Made by a program: the position numbers and the translations under genes
From: Anaerolineales bacterium UBA5195
Lineage (GTDB): Bacteria; Chloroflexota; Anaerolineae; Anaerolineales; Villigracilaceae
Assembly (NCBI GenBank): GCA_002412925.1
Contig: DHVZ01000046.1
Location: 85,703 to 136,040, forward strand
Direction: 5' to 3'
Length of the DNA stretch: 50,338 nucleotides
Shown here: in pieces, positions 39,580-48,512 of the stretch
Layout: each line of letters starts with the position of its first letter
How positions within the stretch are numbered: the first letter of the stretch is position 1
The notes under the pieces: model-generated
Seen by the model: only the letters and a program-made list of their open reading frames with translations
The model's database searches: none
Told to the model about the DNA's origin: nothing

Positions 39580-40941
39580 CTATCTGACCAGGATCGAGTC
39601 TTGATAACCATGCAGCTTGAGTTCAGCATCGATAGTCGAGAAAGTGTCACGCACTACGCCAACCACAATGAGCAAGCCCGACGAAGAAACCAGGAACAGA
39701 CCGGCAGATGAAGCGCTCTGCCCAATACCAAAGGCTCCCAAAAGCAGGCTAAGCAGGAACGGCAGGATCGCAACCAGGCCAAGGAAGAGCGCTCCAGGCA
39801 GGGTGATACGGCGCTGAACCTTGGTGAGATACTTCTGGGTGGGTACACCGCGGTTCACGCCGGGGATTTGCGCACCAACCCGCTTCAGGTTTTCACCATA
39901 ATTCTGCTGCGCAAACAAGACGTCAGTATAGAAGAAGGTGAAAATGACCACCATGAAAAAGTACAAAATCCAGTAGGTGGGAGAATTGCCGCCAAAAGTG
40001 GTTTGTACGCCTGCTGCAAAGTTAGCCACACCCTGGTTTGCGCTTCTAATAAAATATGAAGCCAGGATCGCCGGGAATTGCAGGATGGCGCTCGCAAAAA
40101 TGAGCGGGATCATGCCCGACATGTTGACCATCAGCGGCAGGGAGGCCTTGACCGGCATCGACATGCGGTTACCCACCCGGCGACCCGGATACATCACCGG
40201 AACATTACGGCGTCCCTGCTGGACAAAGACAATGGCAAAGATAGTAAGACTCATAATCAAAACCATCAGGAACAACATAATCCAGCGGGTCTGCTCGTCA
40301 CTCATCATGCCGATCAAGCTACTCGGCATACGAGCAACAATGCCCGCAAAAATAATCAACGAAAGCCCTTGCCCGCGGATCCCGTATTCAGAAATCAACT
40401 CTCCCAGCCAGATCGCGAAGAGCGTTCCGGCAATCATCGAGAGCAAGGCGGTTACCGAAGGCAAGAGCTTTGCGCCCGTAAAACCGAAATCCAAAACCGG
40501 GACAGTGGTAAGCGAGTTAAAAATGTTAATCTGGCCAACCGCCGAAAGGGCCGCCATGGGAACGGTCAGGTAGTAGGTCCATTTTTCCATCCATTTGCGA
40601 CCCTCGGTGGGGTTTTCTTCCATCCGCTTCTGGAGCGCCGGAATAATGGGGATCAGCAGTTGGATGATGATCTGGGCAGTAATGTAAGGATAGACACCCA
40701 TGGAAAGCAGGGAGAAGCGCGAAACCGTACCGCCAGAGAGCAGGTCGAGGAAGTTGAAAAAATTTCCTCCGGTGGCGCTCAACTGTTGTTGGAGTGCAGC
40801 CAGCGCCGCCGAGTCAATCCCCGGAGTGGGAACGTTGGCCGCCAGCCGGTAGATGACCAGCAAGAGCAGGGTCACAACCAACATACGACGGATGTCGTCC
40901 GATTTCCACAGGTAGCGCCAGGCCGACCAGGTGTTTTTCAT
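39580..40941 (-). CDS. secY: Protein translocase subunit SecY
   Basis: This 453-residue channel subunit has ten membrane segments and forms the Sec pore with SecE and SecG. Family signatures are GVYPYITAQIIIQLL and the cytosolic loop QGRRNVPVMYPGRRVG. It lies 22 nt after rplO, in the spc operon order. Confidence 0.96.
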   Translation of the reverse strand: MKNTWSAWRYLWKSDDIRRMLVVTLLLLVIYRLAANVPTPGIDSAALAALQQQLSATGGNFFNFLDLLSGGTVSRFSLLSMGVYPYITAQIIIQLLIPIIPALQKRMEENPTEGRKWMEKWTYYLTVPMAALSAVGQINIFNSLTTVPVLDFGFTGAKLLPSVTALLSMIAGTLFAIWLGELISEYGIRGQGLSLIIFAGIVARMPSSLIGMMSDEQTRWIMLFLMVLIMSLTIFAIVFVQQGRRNVPVMYPGRRVGNRMSMPVKASLPLMVNMSGMIPLIFASAILQFPAILASYFIRSANQGVANFAAGVQTTFGGNSPTYWILYFFMVVIFTFFYTDVLFAQQNYGENLKRVGAQIPGVNRGVPTQKYLTKVQRRITLPGALFLGLVAILPFLLSLLLGAFGIGQSASSAGLFLVSSSGLLIVVGVVRDTFSTIDAELKLHGYQDSILVR

Positions 40942-40963
40942 AAGTCAGGTCTCCCGAAAAGGA

Positions 40964-41422
40964 TTAGCCTTCGATAAGCTCGACCGAGCCGCCAGCGGCT
41001 TCAATCTTGCTTTTTGCGCCAGCCGTGATCCGGTGAGCGCGTACTTTCAGGGCAATGTTAATTTCGCCGCGGCCCAAGATAACGACCGGGTTGCGCGGGT
41101 CACGTAAAAGCCGTACCCCAGCCAACGACTCGGGCGACACTTCGGCACCCGCCTTGAAAGCAGATAACTGGTCAAGGTTGACCTCGTTAAAGGTGACCTG
41201 GAAAGGCGGCGTAAAGCCTTCGCCGCGCATGAAAGGCAAGCGGCGGTAAAATGGCAGGTTGCCACCCTGGCGATACAGGTTGCCTTCTTCGCCAGAGCGA
41301 GCGCCAGCGCCTTTGGTACCGCGGCCCGCAGTTTTACCCTGACCCGCTGAAATACCGCGTCCAACACGTTTGCGGTTTTTCTTTGAGCCCGGATTAGGGG
41401 TCAGATCGTGGAGTTTCATCAA
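40964..41422 (-). CDS. rplO: Ribosomal protein L15
   Basis: This 152-residue large-subunit protein has the glycine- and arginine-rich N-terminus (RVGRGISAGQGKTAGRGTKGA) and a C-terminal LGRGEINIALKVRAHRIT-like block. It lies 8 nt after rpmD and 22 nt before secY. Confidence 0.97.
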   Translation of the reverse strand: MMKLHDLTPNPGSKKNRKRVGRGISAGQGKTAGRGTKGAGARSGEEGNLYRQGGNLPFYRRLPFMRGEGFTPPFQVTFNEVNLDQLSAFKAGAEVSPESLAGVRLLRDPRNPVVILGRGEINIALKVRAHRITAGAKSKIEAAGGSVELIEG

Positions 41423-41430
41423 AATTGCTC

Positions 41431-41628
41431 CTACTCTTCAATCTGAAGAAGATGAATTACAGAATTAAGCATGCCGCGCAGCGCAGGGCTGTCTTGATGC
41501 TCCACCGTTTGATGCATTCGATGAAGACCCAGCGCGCGGACAGTGCGCTTCTGCGGTTCTGGAAAGCCAATCGGGCTTTTTACCAGTGTTACTCGCAGGA
41601 CAGTCTTTTTTTCAGCTTTTTTAGCCAT
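41431..41628 (-). CDS. rpmD: Ribosomal protein L30
   Basis: This 65-residue protein has the L30 core LRVTLVKSPIGFPEPQKRTVRALGL in two overlapping motifs. It carries a short lysine-rich N-terminal extension. It overlaps the end of rpsE by 8 nt, so translation is coupled. Confidence 0.95.
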   Translation of the reverse strand: MAKKAEKKTVLRVTLVKSPIGFPEPQKRTVRALGLHRMHQTVEHQDSPALRGMLNSVIHLLQIEE

Positions 41629-42169
41629 GCTTCCTCCGCTCCCAGAACGGCATCATCTGTTCAATGGGTTTGCCACGGCGGGCAGCCTCTTCGGCGGGCG
41701 ATTTGAGCGCATCAAGCGCACCGAAAGTTGCCATGACCACGTTGAGCACATTGGCCGAGCCAAGCGATTTGGTCAGGATGTCGCGCACGCCAGCTGCTTC
41801 GAGCACGGCGCGGACGCCACCAGCGGCGATAACACCCGTCCCGGGGGAGGCCGGTTTGAGCAAGATGCGCGCACCGGCAACCTTGCCGATCACTTCATGT
41901 GGGATGGTCGTTCCCATCAAAAACACCTTGCGCAAATCTTTGTGAGCGCGTTCCGTGGCTTTGCGCATGGCATCGGGCACAGCGTTGGCTTTGCCCACGC
42001 CCATGCCAACCTTGCCATGGCCATCGCCAATGACGACGGTCACGCGGAACTGAAAGCGGCGACCACCCTTGACGACTTTCGCGACGCGGGCGATCTCAAT
42101 GACGCGCTCGTCGAGTTGTTCCTGCTGTTCCATTTCTTTCATACCATATTCCGACATAGCGTTCTCCAT
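41621..42169 (-). CDS. rpsE: Ribosomal protein S5
   Basis: This 182-residue small-subunit protein helps decoding accuracy and the helicase site at the mRNA entry. It has GGRRFQFRVTVVIGDG and the C-terminal GSANVLNVVMATFGAL. The first ATG (42169) has AAGG six bases upstream. In-frame ATGs at residues 5 and 10 are weaker. It overlaps rpmD by 8 nt. Confidence 0.97.
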   Translation of the reverse strand: MENAMSEYGMKEMEQQEQLDERVIEIARVAKVVKGGRRFQFRVTVVIGDGHGKVGMGVGKANAVPDAMRKATERAHKDLRKVFLMGTTIPHEVIGKVAGARILLKPASPGTGVIAAGGVRAVLEAAGVRDILTKSLGSANVLNVVMATFGALDALKSPAEEAARRGKPIEQMMPFWERRKHG

Positions 42170-42175
42170 TGAGCC

Positions 42176-42541
42176 TTAGAAGTCCAGCCCGCCTTCGCGC
42201 GCGCCATCAGCCAGTGCCTTGACACGGCCAGTATAACGGAACCCGCCACGGTCAAAGACGACCATTTCGATTCCCTTATCCTTGGCGCGTTGAGCCACAG
42301 CCTTGCCAACCAAACGCGCCTGTTCGATCTTTTTGAGACCGTTCAACTTTCCGCGCAGTTCATTATCAATGCTGGAGGCTGAGACGAGGGTATTCCCTTC
42401 CATATCGTCAATCACTTGAGCATAAATTTCATTCACGCTGCGGAAGACACTCAAGCGAGGGCTATTGGTTGTTCCATATACTTTTTTGCGAACCCGCAGG
42501 TGGCGTCTTTCGCGGGATGCAGAACGGGATTGTTTAGCCAT
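42176..42541 (-). CDS. rplR: Ribosomal protein L18
   Basis: This 121-residue 5S rRNA-binding protein has RLSVFRSVNEIYAQVIDD and VFDRGGFRYTGRVKALADGAREGGLDF in overlapping motifs. It lies 3 nt after rplF and 6 nt before rpsE. Confidence 0.97.
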   Translation of the reverse strand: MAKQSRSASRERRHLRVRKKVYGTTNSPRLSVFRSVNEIYAQVIDDMEGNTLVSASSIDNELRGKLNGLKKIEQARLVGKAVAQRAKDKGIEMVVFDRGGFRYTGRVKALADGAREGGLDF

Positions 42542-42544
42542 AGG

Positions 42545-43093
42545 TTATTTCTTCGCTTTCCCAGACTTGCCGGCTTTGCGGCGAATCTTCTCGCCCAGGT
42601 AATGCAGTCCTTTGCCCAGGTAAGGTTCCACAGGACGCACCTTGCGGATGTTCGAGGCAACCTGTCCAACATCTTCCTTGTCAAAGCCCAACACCTTAAT
42701 CTGGCGGGTCTTGGCATCCACTTCGAAGGAGATACCCTTCGGAGGTTCCATTGTCACCGGGTGAGAGTAGCCCATGTGAAGTACCAGGTTGTCGCCACTC
42801 ATTTCAGCGCGGTAGCCAACGCCATCCCACTCGAGGATGCGCTCAAAACCGCTGCTAACACCACGGATCATATTATTCAACACAGCACGCGTCGTCCCAT
42901 GCAGGGCGCGTTCGGTGGGAACATCAGAACGGCGGGTAACGGTGACAATGCCACTTTCCAGGGCCAGATCAATGAGCGGAGAAAAAGTCCGCTGCATTTC
43001 GCCCTTGGGGCCTTTCACCTTTACAAACGTGCCGTTCAACTCCACCTGCACACCAGCGGGGACGGCGATAGGCAAGCGTCCAATACGAGACAC
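42545..43093 (-). CDS. rplF: Ribosomal protein L6
   Basis: This 182-residue protein near the factor-binding site starts MSRIGRLPIAVPAGV. It ends with PYLGKGLHYLGEKIRRKAGKSGK, both typical. It lies 12 nt after rpsH and 3 nt before rplR. Confidence 0.97.
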   Translation of the reverse strand: MSRIGRLPIAVPAGVQVELNGTFVKVKGPKGEMQRTFSPLIDLALESGIVTVTRRSDVPTERALHGTTRAVLNNMIRGVSSGFERILEWDGVGYRAEMSGDNLVLHMGYSHPVTMEPPKGISFEVDAKTRQIKVLGFDKEDVGQVASNIRKVRPVEPYLGKGLHYLGEKIRRKAGKSGKAKK

Positions 43094-43105
43094 AGCACTA
43101 CCTCC

Positions 43106-43519
43106 TTACCATACTTTGCACAGGATTTCGCCACCCACGCCAAGCTGGCGCGCGCGTTGTCCCGTCATAATGCCCTTGGGAGTGGACAGGATGGCAACAC
43201 CCATACCAGACAGCACCCACGGGATATCTTGCTTCTTGGTATACACACGGCGTCCGGGGCGGCTCACACGCACGATGCCCGAAATTACCGGGCGGCGCTC
43301 ACGGCGATCGCCAATATACTTGATCTTGATACGCAAGACCTTCTGTTCCGGAATTTCACCGTCAGCAACCTCAAACCCTTCGAGGAAGCCTTCTTCTTTC
43401 AAAATTTTAGCAATTTCCACTTTCAATTTGGAATGTGGCATCGCTACATTCGGCTGACCAACCGTCGCGGAATTGCGGATTCGGGTCAGCATGTCAGCAA
43501 TCGGATCTGTTACGCTCAT
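43106..43519 (-). CDS. rpsH: Ribosomal protein S8
   Basis: This 137-residue primary 16S-binding protein starts with DPIADMLTRIRN and ends with GGEILCKVW, both classic. S8 represses the spc operon in enterobacteria, but no target structure could be recognised here. It lies 19 nt after rpsN. Confidence 0.97.
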   Translation of the reverse strand: MSVTDPIADMLTRIRNSATVGQPNVAMPHSKLKVEIAKILKEEGFLEGFEVADGEIPEQKVLRIKIKYIGDRRERRPVISGIVRVSRPGRRVYTKKQDIPWVLSGMGVAILSTPKGIMTGQRARQLGVGGEILCKVW

Positions 43520-43538
43520 TTAAGCACCTCCACCCGGT

Positions 43539-43721
43539 TTACCAGGACGATTTCACTACACCGGGGATTTTGCCTTCCAGGGCATACTCACGGAAGCAAA
43601 TCCGGCACAGTCCGAAGCGGCGGATATATCCACGCGGGCGACCGCAGCGATTGCAGCGGTTGCGAACACGGGTCGGGTACTTCCGGCGCGTTTCACGATA
43701 GCTCATGCATTTCTTCGCCAT
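43539..43721 (-). CDS. rpsN: Ribosomal protein S14, zinc type (type Z)
   Basis: This 60-residue short S14 has Cys23, Cys26, Cys39 and Cys42 (CNRC..CRIC), so it binds zinc. The C-terminal IPGVVKSSW is standard. It is in the normal L5-S14-S8 order. Confidence 0.97.
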   Translation of the reverse strand: MAKKCMSYRETRRKYPTRVRNRCNRCGRPRGYIRRFGLCRICFREYALEGKIPGVVKSSW

Positions 43722-43724
43722 AAC

Positions 43725-44270
43725 TTAAGCTTCCTTCCTGAAAGGCATTCCCAGGAACTTGAGCATCGCACGCGAATGCTCGTCATTCTTGGCAGTGGTC
43801 ACAATCGTAATCTCCATCCCGCGCAGCTTATCGATCTTGTCATATTCGATTTCGGGGAAGATCAACTGATCGCGCAGGCCCAGGGTATAGTTGCCGCGGC
43901 CATCGAAGGCATCCGGTGAAACACCGCGGAAGTCACGCACGCGTGGCAGGGCAACATTCAGCAGGCGGTCAATGAACGCCCACATGCGATCCCCACGCAA
44001 AGTCACTTTGACACCAATGATGACACCTTCGCGCAGCTTGAAGTTGGCGATACTCTTGCGAGCCTTGGTCTGGATCGGCTTCTGGCCTGTGATAGTTGTT
44101 ACGTCGGTAATGGCCGCTTCCAATGCCTTGGAATTGCCCATTGCTTCGCCCAGGCCAATGTTAACCACAACTTTCTGAATACGCGGAACTTCCATGACAT
44201 TCCGGTAGCTGAAAGCATTTTGCAACGCCGGGACAACTTCTTGCTGGTAACGTTCTTGCATTCTATTCAT
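43725..44270 (-). CDS. rplE: Ribosomal protein L5
   Basis: This 181-residue 5S rRNA-binding protein has PRIQKVVVNIGLGEA, GQKPIQTKARKSIANFKLREG and the C-terminal GMEITIVTTAKNDEHSRAML. It lies 29 nt after rplX and 3 nt before rpsN. Confidence 0.97.
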   Translation of the reverse strand: MNRMQERYQQEVVPALQNAFSYRNVMEVPRIQKVVVNIGLGEAMGNSKALEAAITDVTTITGQKPIQTKARKSIANFKLREGVIIGVKVTLRGDRMWAFIDRLLNVALPRVRDFRGVSPDAFDGRGNYTLGLRDQLIFPEIEYDKIDKLRGMEITIVTTAKNDEHSRAMLKFLGMPFRKEA

Positions 44271-44299
44271 GTCTTTTGCTCTCCTGTCCAGGCAATGCC

Positions 44300-44632
44300 T
44301 TAATCAATCAAAGCCTGGCAGTGCTTGCAAACACGATGCGCACCGCTCTCATCGCGTGTGACGCTGACACGGGTAGGCTGACTGCACTTCGGGCAGACCA
44401 GCATAACGTTTGAAATATCCATCGGGCCCTCGATCTTGATGCGCCCGGGTTTGATGGTGCGCCCACGGCTGGTTTGCGTCTGCTTCTGGTGCTTGGTGCG
44501 TATATTGACACTTTGCACCACCACGCGGCGCTCATCAATCAGCACGTTGATAACTTCACCGCGCTTGCCCTTGTCTTCGAGATTCCCGCTGATTACCTCA
44601 ACGGTATCACCCTTACGAATCTTCACTTTCAT
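44300..44632 (-). CDS. rplX: Ribosomal protein L24 (zinc-ribbon form)
   Basis: This 110-residue assembly initiator has a KOW motif (KIRKGDTVEVISGNLEDKGKRG, in two parts). A C-terminal zinc ribbon has Cys80, Cys83, Cys102 and Cys105. Many L24 proteins lack these cysteines. It lies 19 nt after rplN. Confidence 0.97.
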   Translation of the reverse strand: MKVKIRKGDTVEVISGNLEDKGKRGEVINVLIDERRVVVQSVNIRTKHQKQTQTSRGRTIKPGRIKIEGPMDISNVMLVCPKCSQPTRVSVTRDESGAHRVCKHCQALID

Positions 44633-44651
44633 CGCTTCACTCCAAACTGGC

Positions 44652-45023
44652 CTAAAGAACTTCCGGGGCCAGAGAAACGATCTTCATGAAGCCCTTTTCG
44701 CGCAATTCGCGCGCCACTGGGCCGAAGATACGGCTGCCCTTCGGATTCTGACCGTCAGTATCAAGAACAACAGCGGCATTATCATCAAAGCGAATGTAAG
44801 AGCCATCTTCGCGGCGCCATTCTTTGGCTGTGCGCACGATAACTGCCTTCACGATTTCGCTCTTTTTGACAGCGCCCTGTGGCGTAGCAGACTTGACGGT
44901 GGCAATCACAATATCTCCCACGCGAGCATACCGGCGGGTTGACCCGCCCAGCACGTGGATGACCAGCAGTTCGCGAGCGCCGCTATTATCAGCGACCTTG
45001 ACACGTGTCTCTTGCTGGATCAT
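44652..45023 (-). CDS. rplN: Ribosomal protein L14
   Basis: This 123-residue protein at the subunit interface starts MIQQETRVKVADNSGARELL and has the block DNAAVVLDTDGQNPKGSRIFGPVARELR, both classic. It lies 2 nt after rpsQ. Confidence 0.97.
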   Translation of the reverse strand: MIQQETRVKVADNSGARELLVIHVLGGSTRRYARVGDIVIATVKSATPQGAVKKSEIVKAVIVRTAKEWRREDGSYIRFDDNAAVVLDTDGQNPKGSRIFGPVARELREKGFMKIVSLAPEVL

Positions 45024-45025
45024 GA

Positions 45026-45298
45026 CTACACCTCCACGCCGCTATCAGCAGTTTTGCTCTCGCGCTTGATGATGGATTCCACCACCCAGCGCTTCTGAGC
45101 CGACAGCGGACGGCTTTCCACGATCTGCACTTCGTCACCAATCTGGCAACCCAGTTCATCGTGAGCCATCACACGGTTCGAGCTGTGAATGACCTTCTTA
45201 TACAGCGGATGGCGGTAGTTGCGGGTAATCTCGACCACCACGGTCTTCTGCATTTTATTGCTGGTGACCACACCAGTAATGCGACGACGATTATTCAT
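45026..45298 (-). CDS. rpsQ: Ribosomal protein S17
   Basis: This 90-residue protein has TGVVTSNKMQKTVVVEITR and GDEVQIVESRPLSAQKRWVV, both family marks. It lies 11 nt after rpmC. Confidence 0.97.
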   Translation of the reverse strand: MNNRRRITGVVTSNKMQKTVVVEITRNYRHPLYKKVIHSSNRVMAHDELGCQIGDEVQIVESRPLSAQKRWVVESIIKRESKTADSGVEV

Positions 45299-45309
45299 GC
45301 AACACCTTC

Positions 45310-45507
45310 CTATTCAGTCGCTTTCTGCATTTCGGCCAGGATGGTTTCCATCCGGGCGATGTCACGGCGAAGTGTGCGCAGGCGGCTGGTATCGGTCAAT
45401 TGCCCAGTGACTTGCTGGAAGCGGAGCTTCATCAACTCTTCGCGGGTATCAGCGACCTTCGCCATGACTTCTGCAGCAGATAAGTTTCGGATTTCTTTCG
45501 ATTTCAT
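45310..45507 (-). CDS. rpmC: Ribosomal protein L29
   Basis: This 65-residue helical-hairpin protein at the tunnel exit has EIRNLSAAEV, ELMKLRFQQVTGQL and LRRDIARMETIL, which are diagnostic. It lies 3 nt after rplP. Confidence 0.96.
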   Translation of the reverse strand: MKSKEIRNLSAAEVMAKVADTREELMKLRFQQVTGQLTDTSRLRTLRRDIARMETILAEMQKATE

Positions 45508-45510
45508 TCG

Positions 45511-45936
45511 CTACTCTCCTGCCACCGCCTCATGGCGGGTGACGATCTTGGTCCTGATCGCAAATTTGTATTGGGCCATTTTCAGCGCCTTCATGGCTTC
45601 TTCAGTGGACATGCCACCGACCTCGATCATCATGCGACCCGGCTTTACCACGGCCACGTAGTACTCCACGCCGCCTTTCCCTTTACCCATGCGGGTTTCA
45701 GGTGGTCTCTGGGTATATGGTTTGGATGGGAAAATGCGAATCCAGACCTTACCACGACGCTTCATTTCGCGCACAATTGCGCGGCGAGCGGATTCAATCT
45801 GGCGAGCAGTCACCCAGCCTGGCTCCAGGGCCTGCAGGCCCCATTCACCAAAACTTACTTCTGCGCCGCGCAGGGCTTTGCCCTTCATGCGGCCGCGCAT
45901 TTGCTTGCGCCACTTAACACGTTTCGGCATTAACAT
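45511..45936 (-). CDS. rplP: Ribosomal protein L16
   Basis: This 141-residue protein near the A-site tRNA elbow starts MLMPKRVKWRKQMRGRMKG and has RIFPSKPYTQRPPETRMGKGKG in overlapping parts. It follows rpsC after an 81-nt gap that carries a hairpin. Confidence 0.97.
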   Translation of the reverse strand: MLMPKRVKWRKQMRGRMKGKALRGAEVSFGEWGLQALEPGWVTARQIESARRAIVREMKRRGKVWIRIFPSKPYTQRPPETRMGKGKGGVEYYVAVVKPGRMMIEVGGMSTEEAMKALKMAQYKFAIRTKIVTRHEAVAGE

Positions 45937-45977
45937 AATGACAACCTCTTTTCACAGGCTCGTGTCGGGCAATTACC

Positions 45978-46015
45978 CCGCACGCTTCATGTTTCCTTTT
46001 GAGGCGTGCGTGCGG
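45978..46015 (-). repeat. Hairpin between rpsC and rplP
   Basis: CCGCACGC (45978-45985) pairs perfectly with GCGTGCGG (46008-46015) around a 22-nt loop. It begins 2 nt after the rpsC stop. It may stabilise or partly end the upstream message. Confidence 0.45.
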
Positions 46016-46017
46016 AG

Positions 46018-46695
46018 TTACTCGCTGACGTACACGCCTTCAGTGGCTTCAGCTTTCTCTTCCACTTCCTGCTTCATCTCGCCCTTGTAGACCCAGACCT
46101 TGACGCCAATCCGTCCGTAGGTGGTCAGAGCTTCAGCGCGGGAAAATTCGATATCCGCGCGCAGCGTTTGCAGGGGAACGCGGCCTTCGCGCAGCCAGAC
46201 AGTGCGGGCCATTTCGGCACCTGCCAGGCGGCCAGCCACTTCAATCTTGATACCCTGGGCACCCTGGCGCATCGCAGACTGGATAGCTTTTTTCATCGCG
46301 CGGCGATAAGCGATACGGCGCTCCATTTGTTCGGCAATATTGCGAGCCACCAGGTAAGCGTCGGTATCAGGGGCTGATAATTCCTTGATATCCAGGTCCA
46401 CTTTCTTGCCAACCAATTCCTGCAAGCCTTCGCGGACCTTTTTCACACCTTCACCCTTGCGCCCAATCAAAATACCGGGCTTGGCAGTATTGACGGTGAC
46501 CTTAATCTTGCCAGGGTAGCGTTCCACTTCCACGCGCGAAACACCGGCCTTGGGGGAGATTGACTGGACCAGCTTGCGGATGGCAAAATCTTGCTGCAAC
46601 TGTTCGCGATACTGCGTACCTTCAGCAAACCAGCGGCCTTGCCAGCCATGGCTGACAGCCAGGCGGAAACCAATCGGATGAACTTTACGACCCAT
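46018..46695 (-). CDS. rpsC: Ribosomal protein S3
   Basis: This 225-residue protein has a KH domain (GRKGEGVKKVREGLQ) and the start MGRKVHPIGFRLAVSHGW. It lies at the mRNA entry tunnel. It follows rplV by 15 nt. Confidence 0.97.
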   Translation of the reverse strand: MGRKVHPIGFRLAVSHGWQGRWFAEGTQYREQLQQDFAIRKLVQSISPKAGVSRVEVERYPGKIKVTVNTAKPGILIGRKGEGVKKVREGLQELVGKKVDLDIKELSAPDTDAYLVARNIAEQMERRIAYRRAMKKAIQSAMRQGAQGIKIEVAGRLAGAEMARTVWLREGRVPLQTLRADIEFSRAEALTTYGRIGVKVWVYKGEMKQEVEEKAEATEGVYVSE

Positions 46696-46710
46696 ATTTT
46701 CTCCTTACTC

Positions 46711-47052
46711 CTAGGCTTTGCGTTCGCGCAAGATAATGGTTACATGCGATGAACGGCGCAAGATCGGCTTGAAACGACCGCGGGCGCCAAATCGACGCCA
46801 CTTGCGCGTGGGGGCTTCGTCAGCATAAATCGTGGCAATGAACAGATCATCACGACTTACACCGAAGTTTTCCTCAGCATTCGCCACAGCCGACTTGAGA
46901 AGTTTTAGCACTGGCATAGCTGCATGGCTGGGAACAAAGCGTAAGGTTTCCAATGCCTCATTGGCATTTTTGCCGCGCACCAGATCCACGACCAGGCGAA
47001 CTTTTTGGGCCGAAACGGAGAGAAAGCTCAAATGAGCACGAACGTCTGTCAT
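46711..47052 (-). CDS. rplV: Ribosomal protein L22
   Basis: This 113-residue exit-tunnel protein has SAQKVRLVVDLVRGK and the tunnel loop region RFGARGRFKPILRRSSHVTIIL in overlapping parts. It lies 3 nt after rpsS. Confidence 0.97.
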   Translation of the reverse strand: MTDVRAHLSFLSVSAQKVRLVVDLVRGKNANEALETLRFVPSHAAMPVLKLLKSAVANAEENFGVSRDDLFIATIYADEAPTRKWRRFGARGRFKPILRRSSHVTIILRERKA

Positions 47053-47055
47053 GGC

Positions 47056-47334
47056 TTACTTCCCTTTCGTCGACTTCTCCGAGAGATGGCCACGAAACGT
47101 ACGCGTGGGGGCAAATTCACCCAGTCGGTGACCGACCATATTCTCGGTGACATAGATCGGCACGTGGCGGCGGCCATCATGCACGGCGATGGTATGCCCC
47201 ACCATCTGGGGGAAGATGACACTCGCCCGGCTCCAGGTACGCAAAACCTTCTTTTCGCCGCGCTGATTCATCATCTCAATTTTCTTGAGCAGTTTTGGGG
47301 CAATGAACGGCCCCTTCTTGAGAGATCTGGACAT
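47056..47334 (-). CDS. rpsS: Ribosomal protein S19
   Basis: This 92-residue head protein starts MSRSLKKGPFI and has VGHTIAVHDGRRHVPIYVTE and LGEFAPTRTFRGH. It lies 30 nt after rplB. Confidence 0.97.
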   Translation of the reverse strand: MSRSLKKGPFIAPKLLKKIEMMNQRGEKKVLRTWSRASVIFPQMVGHTIAVHDGRRHVPIYVTENMVGHRLGEFAPTRTFRGHLSEKSTKGK

Positions 47335-47364
47335 AGTCTCGTTCCTCGTTTACCTTGTCACGCC

Positions 47365-48201
47365 TTAGCGGGTTTTCTTGCTGCGGCGGCGGACAATGTA
47401 CTTGTCCGTCTGCTTATTGCGGCGGGTCTTGTAACCCAGGGTGGGCTTGCCCCACGGGCTGCGGGGACCGGGCTTACCAATCGGTTGGCGACCTTCACCA
47501 CCACCATGCGGATGATCGCGAGGGCTCATCGCAGAACCACGGACGGTCGGGCGAACACCCAGATGGCGTTTGCGTCCAGCCTTACCCAGCTTGATATTGC
47601 TGTGTTCCAGGTTACCGACCTGTCCAATCGTGGCATAGCACTTCTGACGGATCAGGCGCACTTCACCCGAGGGCATCCGGATCTGGGCAAACTCGCCCTC
47701 TTTTGCCAACAACTGGGCGGCGCCACCAGCCGAGCGCACCATCTGGGCGCCCTTGCCTTCCTGGATCTCGATATTATGCACCATCGTGCCAACCGGGATA
47801 TTGGAAATCGGCAGGCAATTGCCAGGACGAATTTCCGCAGTTGGGCCGGAAACCAATGTATCCCCGACTTTCAACCCCTGCGGAGCGATGATATAGCGCT
47901 TCTCGCCATCGGCATAAAACAAGAGAGCCAAGCGGGCTGTGCGGCCCGGGTCATATTCAATCGCCGAAACTTTAGCAGGAATGCCATGTTTTTCGCGCTT
48001 GAAATCGACCACACGGACAAAACGACGAGCACCACCACCCTGGTGGCGAACTGTCACGCGGCCATGTACATTTCGGCCACCGCGCTTTGGAAGAAACACG
48101 ATCAGCGAACGTTCTGGCTCACTCTTGGTAATCTCATCAAACGAGTAGCCTGTCATGCCGCGCTGACCGGGAGTTACCGGTTTATACTTCTTGACAGCCA
48201 T
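47365..48201 (-). CDS. rplB: Ribosomal protein L2
   Basis: This 278-residue core protein of the peptidyl-transferase region has MAVKKYKPVTPGQRGMTGYS and the conserved VRGSAMSPRDHPHGGGEG (MNP[V] more often, here MSPRDHPHGGGEG). Its ATG shares one base with the rplW stop. Confidence 0.97.
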   Translation of the reverse strand: MAVKKYKPVTPGQRGMTGYSFDEITKSEPERSLIVFLPKRGGRNVHGRVTVRHQGGGARRFVRVVDFKREKHGIPAKVSAIEYDPGRTARLALLFYADGEKRYIIAPQGLKVGDTLVSGPTAEIRPGNCLPISNIPVGTMVHNIEIQEGKGAQMVRSAGGAAQLLAKEGEFAQIRMPSGEVRLIRQKCYATIGQVGNLEHSNIKLGKAGRKRHLGVRPTVRGSAMSPRDHPHGGGEGRQPIGKPGPRSPWGKPTLGYKTRRNKQTDKYIVRRRSKKTR

Positions 48202-48503
48202 TACTGCACCCCTTCAAAAATCTGGAGAGTCTGGCCCGCCTTCAAGGTCACAATAGCCTTCTTGTAACCGGCGCGGCGCACCATGAGACGGCGGCTGCGG
48301 GCGCGACGGCCACGCTTGGCCGGGGTGTTGATAATATTCACGCTTTCCACTTTCACATCGAACAATTTTTCAACGGCATCCTTCACCTGCGTCCGGTTTG
48401 CCTCACTGGCTACTTCGAAAGCATATTGGTTTAGCTTGCCCGATTGATAGTTCGATTTCTCGGTGATCAGCGGACGGCGAAGCACATCATAAAGCGTCGT
48501 CAT
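48201..48503 (-). CDS. rplW: Ribosomal protein L23
   Basis: This 100-residue docking-site protein for trigger factor and SRP at the tunnel exit has RRPLITEKSNY, FDVKVESVNIINTPAK and KKAIVTLKAGQ. It overlaps rplB by one base and follows rplD by 9 nt. Confidence 0.97.
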   Translation of the reverse strand: MTTLYDVLRRPLITEKSNYQSGKLNQYAFEVASEANRTQVKDAVEKLFDVKVESVNIINTPAKRGRRARSRRLMVRRAGYKKAIVTLKAGQTLQIFEGVQ

Positions 48504-48512
48504 GATCGTCTC

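Noticed and set aside
42416..43723. Open frame of 435 codons on the plus strand
   Set aside because: It is antisense to rplR, rplF, rpsH and rpsN, whose proteins are clearly conserved. Its own product resembles nothing.
47005..48267. Open frame of 420 codons on the plus strand
   Set aside because: It is antisense to rplV, rpsS and rplB. It is a shadow of GC-rich codon use.
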